DNA of 64,000 nucleotides from Phylloscopus collybita (Eukaryota > Chordata > Aves > Passeriformes > Phylloscopidae). The position numbers were made by a program, and so were the translations under genes. Positions 1 to 13,600 of this stretch are shown here, piece after piece; the first letter of the stretch is position 1, and the number at the start of each line of letters is the position of its first letter. The notes under the pieces were generated by a model. It had not been told where the DNA came from, ran no database searches, and saw only the letters and a list, made by a program, of their open reading frames with translations. The stretch is from assembly GCA_027886175.1 (NCBI GenBank), contig JAJNNQ010000023.1, forward strand, positions 1,208,501-1,272,500, read 5' to 3'.

Positions 1-1425
1 CACGCAGAGCACAGGGACTGCAGCCCTCAGCCCTGGGGAGAAACAGGGCAGGGTGGGGGGGGGAAGAAGGGGGAAAGTGCTGCTAAAAAGATGTCTGGGA
101 GAGAGCAGATGCATCACTGAGCCAGTTTTAGCAGCACAGTTTGTTCCTGGGGCATCTCTATGAGGTCTCTCCTCCCCATAGCCACCCCAGGGGCCAGGAG
201 GGACCATGGAGTGCTCAGCCTCCCTCAGGAAACCCGGCTTTGAACTGAGTGTCCTCTGCAAAGCCCCCCGAGCCACCACACATCAAAAGACCAGAGGATT
301 TGAACGACACGTTATTAGCATCCACGATTTTGCAGTCTCGTGCTACCCAGAGAGGCAGGATGACTGTAATCTCCTTTCTGCTGCTGTCACAACTCCTCAG
401 CCTGGCAGCAGAAAAGCGATGTGCGGCGCTGCTAAAAGCTTTCTCACAGCGGTGCCTCGCCCTGCTCGCAGTGCTGGGAGGGGCTGAGCCCTTAAGTGGA
501 GCAGTCCCAGCCCCAGCTCTATTGCCAGAATGGTGTCGAGCTCAAACTGCTTCTTTAACAAAAAACCCCATATGGATTTCTGCTAATTTCAGAGCCTGGA
601 AATGGCAAATCTATCATCAGCTTTTACAGAGGGGCCTCGCTCCCCACCAATAAACGGTGAGCAGTGGGAAGCCTTCCAGCCTGTTTCTCCTGACATTTTG
701 GCAGTGAAAGGTCACCAGGAAGGGTACCTTCAGCAGGCAGCAATAAACAGTTTTTATATTGGATCATTTTTCATCAGGCTCCCCCTCGCTCGGACGCCGT
801 GTGCTGACGCTCTCCTCCCTGACATTTACAGAGCAGCACAGGCAGCAACGCCCAGGATCCTCCCAGTGGGATGCTGAGCCTGCTCCCAGCTCCTCCTGCC
901 ACACATCCAGCTGTGCCCAGGCCCTGCCACGCCAGGACTCACTGCTGTGGCACGGGGATGCCAGGGTTAACATGGGAATGCCATGTCCAAGTGCCACCGG
1001 CCACGCTCCAGCCAGAGCAAGGGGCTGAAGTTCCTTGTGCTGCTGGGCAAGGGCCAGCTGCTCCCCAGGCTTGACTTAAAAGCCACCCTGCACTGACAGA
1101 AGCAAGGCTGTGGTTTTTGCCAGCTGGCACACAGGGATTGGGGTTAAATCCTCCCCAAGGGTCACAAAAGCTGGTCCTGCTCTCCGTGGCCTCGAGGTGA
1201 TGGCACCAGGGGAGCACCACACTGAGCTGGGCCATTCTCCAGGGTTACCCCCTGGAGAATGAGGCCTTTCATGAAAGGAATTGTTTAGTTCAGGTTTTGG
1301 GATCAAACAGCATCACTGACACAGCTGTAGGTCTGGGAAAGTAGAAAAAAAGTAGGAGGGAAAAAAAAAAAAAAAGGCAATGAAAGGTCCCTTGAAAGAT
1401 GCTGATGTGACACCTTCCTTCTTAC
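1..1425. other. DNAH9 intron 36 (partial), no gene seen
   Basis: Sequence beyond the exon 36 donor. I looked for the next dynein exon in all minus frames and found none. It holds a short A-run at 1359-1375 and no repeat I could name. Confidence 0.6.
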
Positions 1426-1600
1426 CTGGTCCTGGAACATGGACCCACCAAAGGCCCAGACAGCAGCAAAGACAAAGTAGAGTTCATAAAGCTCCTTGGG
1501 ACAGTCGGGAGGCGTGTTGTCCTCTGTCAGGAGGCATTCCAGGAGGTAACACAGCATCTGAACCATGCTCTGCTCAGGAATGGGAATGATCTTCTTAAAC
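1426..1600 (-). CDS. DNAH9: DNAH9 coding exon 36 (codons 2314-2372), last exon in the window
   Basis: Encodes [20 protein letters not shown] and [18 protein letters not shown], the AAA2 lid. Phase 0 at its donor GTAAGA. The next expected exon (family sequence starting near VDYRAEF) is not in 1-1425. Confidence 0.95.
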
Positions 1601-4600
1601 CTGAGGGATGGGAATGGAAAACATAACTGGGAGATGTAACTGGGTGAAGCACCAGAGCTGCTCCCAGCCCAGGAAAGGAAGGCAGGAATGCTTTGCCAGA
1701 ATATCAGAATTTTCCTTGTCAGCAGTGGGTGTCTCATTCCCTGGAAAAGCACTAAGGAGAACACCCCACCTCTGCCTGGCCCCACTGGCACTGGCACACA
1801 CACACATAATAACAGTCATCAGAAGTTTCAGGCATTTAAAAACTTTGATCCTCTTGAAAGAAGTAAAATGGAGGAGTTGCTGAAGGCGATGATTTCCTGG
1901 GAACACGAGGAGTTCAAAAGCGGTCAAATAGAGGAGTAATAAAATAAAACCTTTCATCTTGCCACTTTACATTCGTTTAAGCTACACTTACAGAATTCCA
2001 AACTAATATTGTAGCAGCACTGAAGTCCACCATAAAGTAATTAGAGCTGTTTGAAAGGTTGGTTCTACAATTTCTGAATTAAGCAAGCTACCAAAATACT
2101 CAGCTCGGGGCTGGTGCAGCTAATCCTGGGGATTTCATGGTCTGACAATTGCTCAGCAGAGAGAGCTGGAGATGCTCGATGGGCTTTGCTGCCAACAGCT
2201 TTAAAGTTTGGGCACCCAAAGAGCAAGATTTCCAACTCCCAGTCCCAAGGAACAAGATTTGCCCTCAAGCAGCTCCTCCTGACACCTCCTCGTTGGGGCT
2301 GATGGTGCCCAGGTTTGGTTGTTCACTGACTTTTCTTCTCTTTTTCTTTTTTTTTTTTTTTTTTTCAATCAAACTGCAGGTATGGGGAGCAAGCAGAGGA
2401 TAGAGAATCACACAATCACAGACTACTTTGGGTTGGAAGGGAACTTTTAAAAGTCATCTGTTCCAACCCCCTGCCATGGGCAGGGACACCTCCCACTGTC
2501 CCAGGCTGCTCCATCCAACCTGGCCTTGGGCACTGCCAGGGATCCAGGGGCAGCCACAGCTGCTCTGGGCACCCTGTGCCAGGGCCTCCCCTCCCTCACA
2601 GCCAAGAATTTCTTCCTAATATCTAGTCTAAATTTCCCCTTGCTCAGTTTAAAGCCATCACTCCTTGTCCTGTTTTTCACCTTCAGTGGTCAGTGTCCAG
2701 CCATGAAGCACACCCAGGCTGGATGCTCACACAGCAGGACTCAGCTGTGCTCAAATGCTTCAGGAAAGAAATCCAAGAGAGGACTGCCTCTGGAGCAATC
2801 CCACCCTCTCACACAAACACCAGCTTCCTCCTCATCCCCAAGGGGCAGGAAAAGATGTGGGGAGAGGACAAAAGAGGATCTGCTCTGCATCTTCCACACT
2901 TTCTTTCAGCAGTGGTCTGAAAACTGCTCTACTGACCCAAAACTCGTGCAGTGAGCTCAGGTCTGGCCTGACACATCAGCAGACTGATGTGGAAAGGTTC
3001 TCCCTTTAGGATCTCCTGGATTTGATTTCTAATTGATACAGAACTGATACAAGCACAGGAACCATCAAATCAACATCCAAGGAGAACCAGATCGGACCAA
3101 CCAAGGTTGGGCAGGAGTGTCAGCTGCCTCCTCACCCCACAGTTTCCTGGAGCTGAAGCCAATGACACTCAGGGCTCCTGGGGACAAGGAGGACACTGGC
3201 CAGCCCTGGAGCACAGCTGGAAAAGTGGTGAGTGACCACCTCCCCTTGCCAGGGAGGGGACACAAGCACCTTGCAGTGGTACCTGGTCCTGAGAGTGTCC
3301 AGGCAAACGGGCAGGTACTTGTCAAACAGAATGGTCAGGTTGGCTCTCTCAGACTGCACCTCTCGCTGGTCAATCCAGCTGCTCACAGGGGGACTCCAGC
3401 CCAGATCTGAGGGGTTGATGTACAGGATCCCTTCAGGCACGGGAGGAGAGAGAAAAGACACAGCAGAGACTTGTAGCCACGGTTTGTGCCTTCAATGTTT
3501 TGATTTTCTGAAATTCTTTTCCCAGGGACAATCTCTATAAACAAGGGATGTATTATTGTACACTATCCTGTTTTTCTCATTTTTTCTCAAGAGGAGGGAA
3601 TTCACTTGATGTCCCTCTAATGCGACCAATGTGGTCCAAGGATTCCACCCCTTGGGTGGGTTCTTTGTAAAAAGGTATAAAGGCAGGTGTCTTGAGAATA
3701 AACACAGATTGGAGTCATCTCAGCCTTCTGAAATCACAGAGTCTGTGTCCTTATTTCGTGTCCTATTGCAACAGAGACTCTCCTTTTTCCCAGCAGCTTT
3801 CAGCTACTCTCAAACAACTGAAACCTTGTTAAATACACCTGCTCCCTCACTGCCTGCCCCCTCCTCCTGCCCCACTGCAGAGGAGAAACATCACAGCGAA
3901 GAGATGTAACTCAGGAAACCAGGACACCTCTCGTGACCCTGCCCCAAATTTAGAACATGGTGCTGCCTGAGCTGTGTTATTGCTCTGGGCCCCAGACACC
4001 AGGGGACACCTTCATTCCCCATTCCCATGCACTGCTCCACAAGATCAGGAGTTCTCTGGGATAGACACTGCTCTCTCATTGGGCCAACAGAGAGCTGTGC
4101 AGGAATGTTCTCTCAGCAGTGCTGCAGCCACGACCCCACAGCAGCAGCAGGAACACCCCGAGCACACCCCCAAGAGGATGACAGACCCCTTGTGGGGCTG
4201 GGCTCAGGATCCTCCGTGTGTCCCTGTGTTGCCATGCCCGTGCCTGCCTGTTTTGGTTTTGGGAATTCTATTCCCAGGCACGGTCTTGAAGCACAAGGTC
4301 ACGTTCTGTAAACTACCGAAGTTCCCACATCTGTTCCCAGAGGAGGGGCTTCGGTGATGGTCTCTGGAAAACGACCAGTGGTTCCCAAGGGTCCCACCTC
4401 TGGGGTGGGCACATCTGTAAATGTACAAAAAGAGTCAGGAAAATAAAGGAGGGGTCTCTTGCTTGCAAGAGCTCCACGCAGCCTCTTTGATGCACTCCCT
4501 GCCTCATTCCTGTGTCCCCCACAGCGATATCCCTGAGCTTCAGGAACACACCCTGCACACCACAGGCAGCTGTGCTCCCAGCCTGGCAGCTCCCAAAGGC

Positions 4601-7600
4601 ACCAAGCTGGCCAACAAAAGACTGATATCAGCCCCAGCTGGCACCTGCTGCGAGGTGCAGGACTCACCTGCCCGGGACACGGTGGCCGGGGTGGCCGTGC
4701 GCAGGTGGCTGATCTCAAACAGCAGCCTCATCGTGGGGTTCAGAGGGATCCTCTCGTTGCTGGCCAGGGTCAGCACCTGCACGTGCAGACAGACAGACAG
4801 ACAGACAGCCCAAAGCTCTCCCAGGAACAGGAATGAAGAGTGCTTAGCACTTGGCACTGCTGAGCTTGGCTGCTCAGCCCGGCTCCTTGAGGCACGGCAG
4901 CAAAGAAAGGGCTGCAGCCCCAGCAGTGTCCAGCAGGATAAGGGGGGATTGTGCCCCTCTGCCCCACTCAGGTCAGACCCCAGCTGCAGAGCTGCCCCAG
5001 CCCTGGCACCAGCACGGGAAGGGCCTGGAGCTGCTGGAGAGTCCAGAGGAGGCATCAGGATGAGCAGAGGGATGGAGCAGCTCTGTTAGTTCTCAGGCTG
5101 AGAAAACTGGGGTTGTTCAGCCTGAAGAAGGATCTGGAGTGACCTCATTGTGGCCTTTTGGTACCTGAAGGGGCTCCAAGACAGCTGGTGAGACAAAGGT
5201 CTGGAGTGACAGGACAAGGGGGGAATGGCTTCCCACTGCCTACAGACCGTAGGAGTGTAAAACCAATGTGATTATGGCCTAGAACACGTGTGCTCATGCA
5301 TTTCTAGCCTCCTTGACATAATTCCAGCCTCTATCCAACATCAACAGAAGATCTAAACAGGGGAAGGAAAAATTAATTTGCCGAACGCTGTGATTTAATA
5401 ACCTCTCTTCACTCAGTTTGCCTTAGGGTTGCTATGGCAACATTGTCTGCCACTTTCTTTAAGCTTATGACCTGATACCACTCATCATCTGCCACCTAAT
5501 ACATAGCAACACATCCAATGCCTTCACCCTATATGGATCACAGCACCTGTTCCATAAAATGATCCAACGTACCAGGACACAAATTATTGAAATACTGAGT
5601 ACCAAGAGCTGCAGGAAAATTAACAGTACAATCCACAAACCTTGTAAAAGCTTTGCATTACTTAGGTTACACATAGTTACAGTTAGTCTGAGCAATGTTG
5701 TTTTATTACTTTGGTATCCTGTTGATGCTAAGTTCTGTGAAGAGCCCAAAGTTATGATCAGGACATTTGTGATTACTCATGAGCAGACTCTCCAGAAAAG
5801 GGAAACTCCAATGAAAACGAGCTCTAAGTTATTTCCCTCATGCACCATTGCCTTTATGCAATATTGTTCGGTGTGTCTGAAGAAGCACAGCTGCATTATT
5901 CCAGGAGATGTTATTACAATCTGCATTTCCCCCAGGCTGAATCACGCTTGACAAGGAATACCTGTTTCTTTACCTTACATCCATTACCTTATTATCATCC
6001 ATCACAGTGTTAAGGGATTCAATCCACATCGGATCAATATCTCCATCCAGTACCATCCACTTGGGACCATCATGTGAGAGGTTGGCCAGCTCTCGCATGA
6101 TTGATGAAAACAGTCCTGGGAGGGTGACACAAATATGTTGGTGAACATCGAAGTTGTCACCTGCTCTAACAGATTTTACCAGCAACTTCCAAAGAAATTA
6201 TGCTTTCCCCTTAAACATTCATAACTCTTTGCATCTGGACATAAATAATACTATATGATGATATCTGCTTTGTAGAAAAGAAATATTAAAAGAGTTATTA
6301 TCACTGAGAATGGCTGTGGGACTGACATGAGCTTCATTCTCATTGAAAACCGTAGGACATAGGAAAAATGAAAAACAGATAGAGAAAAGAGAAAAAAAAA
6401 AAAAAAAAGCCACAAACTACACAATGCAGAGAAAACCATCTGAATATGCCTTGGAAATTATTCTATTTGTTTGAGGGTTTTTTGGTTTTGTGGGGTGTTT
6501 TTTTGGGGTTTTTTTTTGTGGCTTGAAGTATACCAGGAACATCAAGATGCTTTAAACAAGAGGTCATGGCTTTAGTGAGACTGAGGGAAGAACAAGCCCA
6601 GACTGACATTGAGTGACAGAACAAAATGTCAGTGAAATCAAGGAGACAGAATATACAGAGTCTCAAGGGGAGTAAATAATGAATGCTAAGAAGAGCGAGA
6701 AGCTGGGAACAGAGCAGAAGTACTGCAGGGCAAACGAGAGCTCCACAAAACCACCACTCTCCTCCACATGAGGAAATACCTAGGGAAGGGCTGGTCTGCA
6801 TGAAGGAACATCAGGCAAACATTAAAACCAGCCTCTCTTCTGGTGAATTGTGACAGGCATGCTTTTTGTTTCTCCAGGACCAGCTATTCCCTGGTGATCC
6901 AGGTCAGGAACAGCCGGTGGCACCGCACGACCCAAACGAAGCTTGTGCACAGCAAATGCAGAACAGCACAGCTGACACAGCTACGAGCTGGGGTCAGAGA
7001 TAACACCTCCCTGGCTCTGCCTGGACTTCATTCCTCACACTGGACACGGCTTGGCAGCCACTCCAGCACTGCCAGTGTCAGCAGCAGCTCCTGCCTGAGA
7101 GCATCACACACCACGGCAGCAGCTGCAGGGAAGTGCCCCTCTCCCAGCCTCGGGCATCCACACCACAGAGAGGTTTTGGGATTTGAAGGAAGAGGTTGGT
7201 TCTGCAAATAACACTTTTAGGATTCCCTTGTGGGACCTTTTTTCACCTAACATGTATAAACTTTCCAGCTGCTGGCAGTGCAATGAGTGACAAGATGAAC
7301 TCAGGAAGAGGGAAAGGAGGAGCTGATCCATAAGGGGACACATCCTGTCTTGTCAGGCTGTGGTGAAAATAGCCTGGCTGCTCTTTGACATGAAGAAACA
7401 ACATTTTCAGGAATTTTTAATGCAGGAAAAAAAACTGCCTTGAGCCATCAGAGAGTAAGTTCTCTTGAAACATTAGAGGATTGAGAACACTGGGCAGCCA
7501 CCTGCCAACGTCCCTCCTGCTGTCCAGTGCCACCCACAGTCCCTGATCCACAATCCCCAATGTGCAGCTCTCTCTGCAGGGTGCTGGCTACATCCCACAC

Positions 7601-10600
7601 TTCCCTCTGTCACTTTGATTTAGGGTCTCCAATCACAATTAAAAAGAAATTAACCCTGGCACTGGAGCAGAGCAGGGGGCAGGAGGGGTGGTGGCAGGGG
7701 AGGTGGTGGCAGCTCCTCTCCTGGAGACCTCTGGCCGAGGATGATTTATGGAGCCATCCTCCCTCACCTCCCCCTCAGCTCCCAGAACAGCTACACAGGG
7801 AATCAAAGCTGCCTTTCTGGATTAGTCACAACCCAACCTTTTCACTCCACATCTCTGTAATCTTTCAGCAGCTTTTAAATGCTCATCTCATCCTCCTCAG
7901 GAGCAATCAGGATCAACAGCCTGGCAAACACCGTGTGCTAGAGATCAGGCAGGGATATTTAGTGGAAAAAACACCTCTCAAAGGCTGCTGGGAGTGTCCA
8001 GCCACACAAACCTGGTGATGGCACTTTTTGGGGGGCCCCAGTGCACAGCACAGGGCAGGAGGGAATTCTCTTCCATCAGCAGCCCAGCCCCGAAAAACAA
8101 CCTGCCCCAGTTACGAACTGGGAAGTGTCAGCATTAATGGACATGAAATTATCCTTATGGCAAAAGGATAAATTCCCAAAAAGCTGTGCCACCCTACATG
8201 TCCTTCCAACAGCAAACCCTCACACAGCTGGGAGCAGCACCTGGGCTGTGAGACCCATCACCCTGCTGCCACTCAGGAGCTTCATTAAAAAACATTCCTT
8301 TCTATCTCCAAACTCAGCCATGAAGAGACATTTACCATCTTTCCACTCCCTCGTTGCTGGGTTAATGATGCCAAAGAGCTCGTCGTTGGTGACTGCCTTG
8401 GGGTTGAGGTCTGTCCAGACAGGACGGCGCTTCATCCTCTGGTAGGTTCTGTGCAGGGACCTCAGCACCTGGGACTTGCCTGTGCCTGCAGCTCCCACCA
8501 CGAACACGGAGTGCCGGACACTCAGCAGCTCCTCCAGCTGCACCACCTGGGGAAACACCCCCAGAGCTCAGACAGAGATGCCAAGCTGAAGTTCAAACGT
8601 GCAAAATCTGCTCTAGGGGAAAGAGTTCCTGCTGGTGGCAGGGAGGTTGGAGTGAGATGCCCTTTAAGGTCCCCTCCAACCCAATCCGTTCTGTGGGATT
8701 AGCTCCCATTGAGCCTCTCGTACAGAAATTTGTGACCTGGGCACACAAAGGGATTTGACCCCGAGTTTGGTCTGACCACTCTAATGGTGGTGATGGGTGA
8801 AATCCTGAGCAGGCAGACAAACCTCCAGCACTGCTGACATGTGACAGCCACCAGCCAAGGAGGCTCTGCGCTCCCAAGGCCACATGTGCACGAGCCCACA
8901 GGAGTCAGTCTCTGTAAATCCAGGGAAGAGGCAGAGCTGGATTTAGGAGCAGTCAGGACTGTCCTCCATCAAGGCCTGGCTGCAAGGGGAATACGGTGAC
9001 TGCCCCATCCCTGGAAGTGTCCAGGACAAGGTGGACAGGGCTTGGGAACAAGCTGGGATAGCGGAAGGTGTCCCTGCCCATGGCAGAGGGTAGAACGAGC
9101 TGAGCTCTAAGGTCCCTTCCAACCCAAACCATTCTACAATCCTGTGACTGTGCAGAGCCCTCTTTGAGGGAGCAAAGAGGGTTGAGAAAACCCAGCTGAG
9201 CTGCTGATTCTGCAGGTGGAGCAGAACATCCCTTGGCCTTACCTTGAGCACAAAGCTGTCCTCAGGCTGCAGCCGCAGCTCCAGCACGGCCTCCTTCACC
9301 ACGGCCTCCAAACACAGGTCACGCTTCCGAGGCACATCCAGGGCAGGGAACAGGTCCCCAATCAGCCCCATGAACACCGGCACGTCGTCTGTCACCATCT
9401 TGGGGAGGTTGAAATCACGGAGGGAACGCATCAGGAGCTGCTCCTCGGGCCGCTCGGGGTCGGCGCGCTTCAGGGAGCCGGCCACCACCAGCACCGACTT
9501 GATGGCCCGCAGGCCCCAGTCGTAGTGATCCTGCATGAGGGGGGAGGAAGAAGCAGGCACAGGGGTGAGCTTATGGCTAGGCAGTGCCAGGCAGGGGTCA
9601 GAACACCCAGCAGTCCCAGCTGCCAGAGCAGTCAGCGATGGAAATGCAGCCAAGTTCATTATTTGTGTCGTGGCCAGAGACCTCCACCAGGCCTGAGTCA
9701 GCTGGTCTCCATTTCAGAAGGTGAGCTTCCCACCAGGGAGAGTGCTAACGAGTCAAATAATTCAGCTGTTCATGCCACCACATGGCTCTAAGTCAGCAGT
9801 AGGACTTGCACCCTGGAGACCTAAGCAACTTTTTTTCCCCTAAAAACTAAAACCTTGGCCTTTGTGCAGGTTAAGCGAGGCCTGCCAGAGCCCCCGGATC
9901 TGCAGGAGCTACTGAGGTGGAAGGCTTGTTAGTCCACTCTGAGGCCTCAGACACCCAAATTTCTCCATCACCAGGTTACCAGGAGCATTTGGTCCTGGGG
10001 ACAGTGCACCAAGCAGGGGCAGGGAGGACACTGCTCCTGAAGAGGCATGAGAGGAACTCTCAAGCCAACAAGCAAGTCCTTCTTTTTCTGCTCCACTAAG
10101 ACCCTGCAGAGCACAGCCCAACAGCTTGACTGCCTCATGTGGGAGGCCACAGCCCCCACAGGGCCTCCAGCTGCACAGCACAGCACAAAGCTTCTGTGAC
10201 AAGGCATAAACCCTCCCCAGCTCATGCTGGCACAGTCAAGATCAGGTTTTCCATCTGGAGTCCTGATCCAGCTCACCCCAACTCTGATCTTATGCAGATG
10301 ATGGCAAGTTAAAATCTGATTAACCAGAGTTTTACACTGGAGGTGACCTTACATGGTCAACACTTGACATGAAAGAGAAGTATTTAGCTGGACTAAGAGA
10401 GGAACAGTCACCATGATCCCCTTGCAGGCAGGAGAATCAACAGGAACTAAGAGACTGGAAAGCAAAGGGTCACTGAACACTGCCCCACTCATGGTGGCAT
10501 TTGAGGCTTTTGAAAAATCTCTCTCATTAATGCAGTTGGTCAAGTGCTTCCGTCCCTGCAGAATCCTCCAGGAGAGCAGTTTGAAAATGTCATTGCTTTG

Positions 10601-13600
10601 GTGATCACAAACCCTCCCTCCTCCCAGCAGCTGCCACAAAGGCACTCAGGAACTAAAAGCTGTGAAGCTTCAGCTGTGGAGGAGCATGGCACAGTATCAC
10701 ATCCCTGATTTTGGGGGATCTAGAGCAGTGTCACATCCCTGATTTTGGGGATCCAGAGCACAGCAGAGGGCTCACCTGCTTGGACAGCAGCTCCTTGCAG
10801 AGTTGGTAGAGCGTGATGAACTTCCTGGCCAAGGCCCGGGCCTCCAGGAAACCCTCGGCCACCAACATAATCTCACAGATCAGCTCAAAGTCTGGCACAA
10901 CCATTGCACAGGGCCTAGGGAGACAGGCAGGAAAGGATTGCAGAGCAGGTGTTGACTACAGGGCTTGAGGGCAGTGGATTTGTAGCTGGTCCTCTCCAGT
11001 GAGCCATTGGAGACTCTCCCAGTCTGCCCACACTGCCCTTCCCATGGCACAGGACAGAGCTCCCTTGTCTTCCCTGTGCATTCCCTGATCCAGGCTTGGT
11101 GCACAAGGCCTGAAGCCATCTGTTGAGTCCCCAGTGCAAGTGAATTTCCCCAAGAAAATGAAGCCTGGATGTTCCAAAAGATAATTTCTGCCAGTTTTAT
11201 TACACAGATCACAAAACCTGAGCTCGACTCACCTGAAGAGAGCTTTTAAATTCTCAGGTAGCTCGGTTCGTCCTGCATAACCAGGGTTCATGGTGATGAA
11301 AATCCCCACTGAGGGAACTAAGCTGATGTCTTCTCCAAGAAAATTGAAGGATTTCTTCTTCTCCCGGATTGCATCCTGCACACTCTTCACCTAGGAACCA
11401 AGGCAGTGCTTAGTGCTGGTGTTCAGGTATGAAAAACCCCAGATGCCACCCTCCTTACACTTGGCCCATGATGACTGGGGCTTATCACTGCTCTGTTTGG
11501 GTTTTTACCGACCATATAAAGCTTTTTACACTGTTCATGGTAATTTTGTGTGTCTCCCATCACAATCCAACTCTGACAAAGCAGCAAAGAGCTGAAGAGA
11601 CTGGACAGTCCAGCTGGAAAGAGTTGCAAGAGTTTGCCTCAGAAGACACTTGGCTGGTCTTTTCTACTTGCCTGATTGCAGCTTTGTTCTTCTCATGCCC
11701 CACTTTCCAAAGAGAGTGAACCCATTACAGTCAGACCACCTTGTTCCCCACCTTCCACTGGAGTCACAGAATCACAGAATCCCCAGGTTGGAAGAGACCT
11801 TTAAGAGACTGAGTCCAACCCAGCCCTAACACCTCAACTAAACCATGGCACCCAGTGCCACATCCAGTCTTGTTTCAAACACATCCAGGGATGGTGACTC
11901 CGCCACCTCCCCGGGCAGACCATTCCATTTCTTTATCATTCTTTCCATTAAAAAAAAAAGTTTTCCTAAACAGGAAACACAGCCAGGCCACCTCACTACC
12001 CACCTGCCATTCTGCAGTCCACTACAGCCAGCCCTTTCTTCCCCACCTCCCCAAGGGAAGGGAGCAGCTCCTCGCAGCCAGCTCACCTCCTGGATAACAC
12101 CGCTTCATCCAGGGAGGAATCTCTCAGCTCCCTGCCCTAAACTCACCCCTGTTTGCCACCTTAAAGCGAAGCAATTAAGGGAGTTTCTCAGTGTAAGGAC
12201 CCGCATCGACAGGAGCTGCATGACTAAGGCAGCCAATTAACCATCGCCATGGTTACCCTCTAATAGCAGCGATGATGGAGTGACAGCCCTGCCTGGCTCA
12301 GACACCACGCTCCAGCCAGGAGCCAGGGAATCATTAGCAGCTGAGTCATATCTGGGCTGCTTTTGTTCAGCTCCTCCTTTTATTTTAAGATCCTCAAAGG
12401 CGTTTTTCAACGACAGCTTTAAACTAGAGCCTGATGGAAGGGAAATGGACAGGGGACACACAAACACCTGTACCTGCCCGGGATTTCTTTGGGACATCAG
12501 GTGGGGTACGATGATGAGAGAAAGAGAGATGAGAGTGAGAAGTTCATGGAGAGGTTCAGAACAATTCCTTTGACCAAAACATTTACAGAAGTGTAGAAAG
12601 AGTTCTGAGCTCTAGACCTTGATTTCTGCAATGCCAAGCCCCAAAATGGGTCTAGGATGAATTCAGCACCTCAGTCAAACACTGGGATCATAAAACCTGA
12701 ACTCACAGCTGACATTTGGGACCAGAACAACTTTAATATTTTGGTAACTCGGTTTTCAACACTGAAGTCTTCCAAGACTCAAACCCTTCTGTTCTGACCC
12801 TGTGGGAGGAAAAGGGGAAAAAGGGGAAAAGGGGGAAAAGGGGAAAAAGGGATAAAAAGGGTAAAAAGGAAAAAAAGGAAAAAGGAAAAAAGGAAAAAAG
12901 GGAAGCTTGTATTTATACACAAGCTTTTCTCCACTTACCTGTACAGCAACCACAGAAAGGACCTCAACTGAGATCCTGTTAAATTCATCAAAACAGCCCC
13001 AGGCTCCTGTCTGGGAAAGGCCTTTGTAAATATTCCCACAAGACTGAAAAGAAAAATAAAATAAAATAAAATTACAAGAGTGAAATCACAAACGGAATCA
13101 ACTCCAGAAAAAAAAAAAAAAAAAAGAAAAGATTTGATTTCCCTGCCTGTTTATTTATAGCAATTTACAGTCTATTGTGGGTATTTAGGAAAGTGCACGG
13201 GAGCAGCAGGCACAACTCAATTATAATATTTATAGCTCTGCACAGTTTGCCACTTGATTTGCTAATTGCACTCTCTCGACATCTCTGCACTCTGGTTCCA
13301 TCCAAAGGTCACCTGGGCTGAACTACTGATGGCTCCACGTCCATGAGAGACCTCAGCTGGATAAAATATGATCCAAGGCCACCAAACCCAGTGCCCCAGG
13401 GAGAGCACAGGGATCTGCCCCGTGACACAGCGCTGGCCTTATCCCAGGAGAGGATCCTGAGAAACCAGGAGAGGTCTGATGTCGCTGTTGGACACGAAAG
13501 AAAGACCCAAGTCTGGTTTAGAAGGCTGATGCTCTAAAAAAGGGGCTGGTTTATTCTCAAAACCTATTTTTATACCTTTCTACAATGTGCCCACCTAAGA

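Noticed and set aside
1..1425. Search for DNAH9 exon 37
   Set aside because: No minus-frame segment matches the expected AAA2-AAA3 sequence; the exon must lie outside the window.
4790..4808. CAGA microsatellite
   Set aside because: Only about four units; too short to be notable.
5465..5749. Minus-strand 94-codon frame with a hydrophobic segment
   Set aside because: No recognised family, no splice or start support, intronic; AT-rich DNA gives such hydrophobic stretches by chance.
7104..8018. Several 80-160 codon frames in intron 32
   Set aside because: No similarity to known proteins, no splice signals and no codon-level structure; typical chance frames in GC-rich intron DNA.
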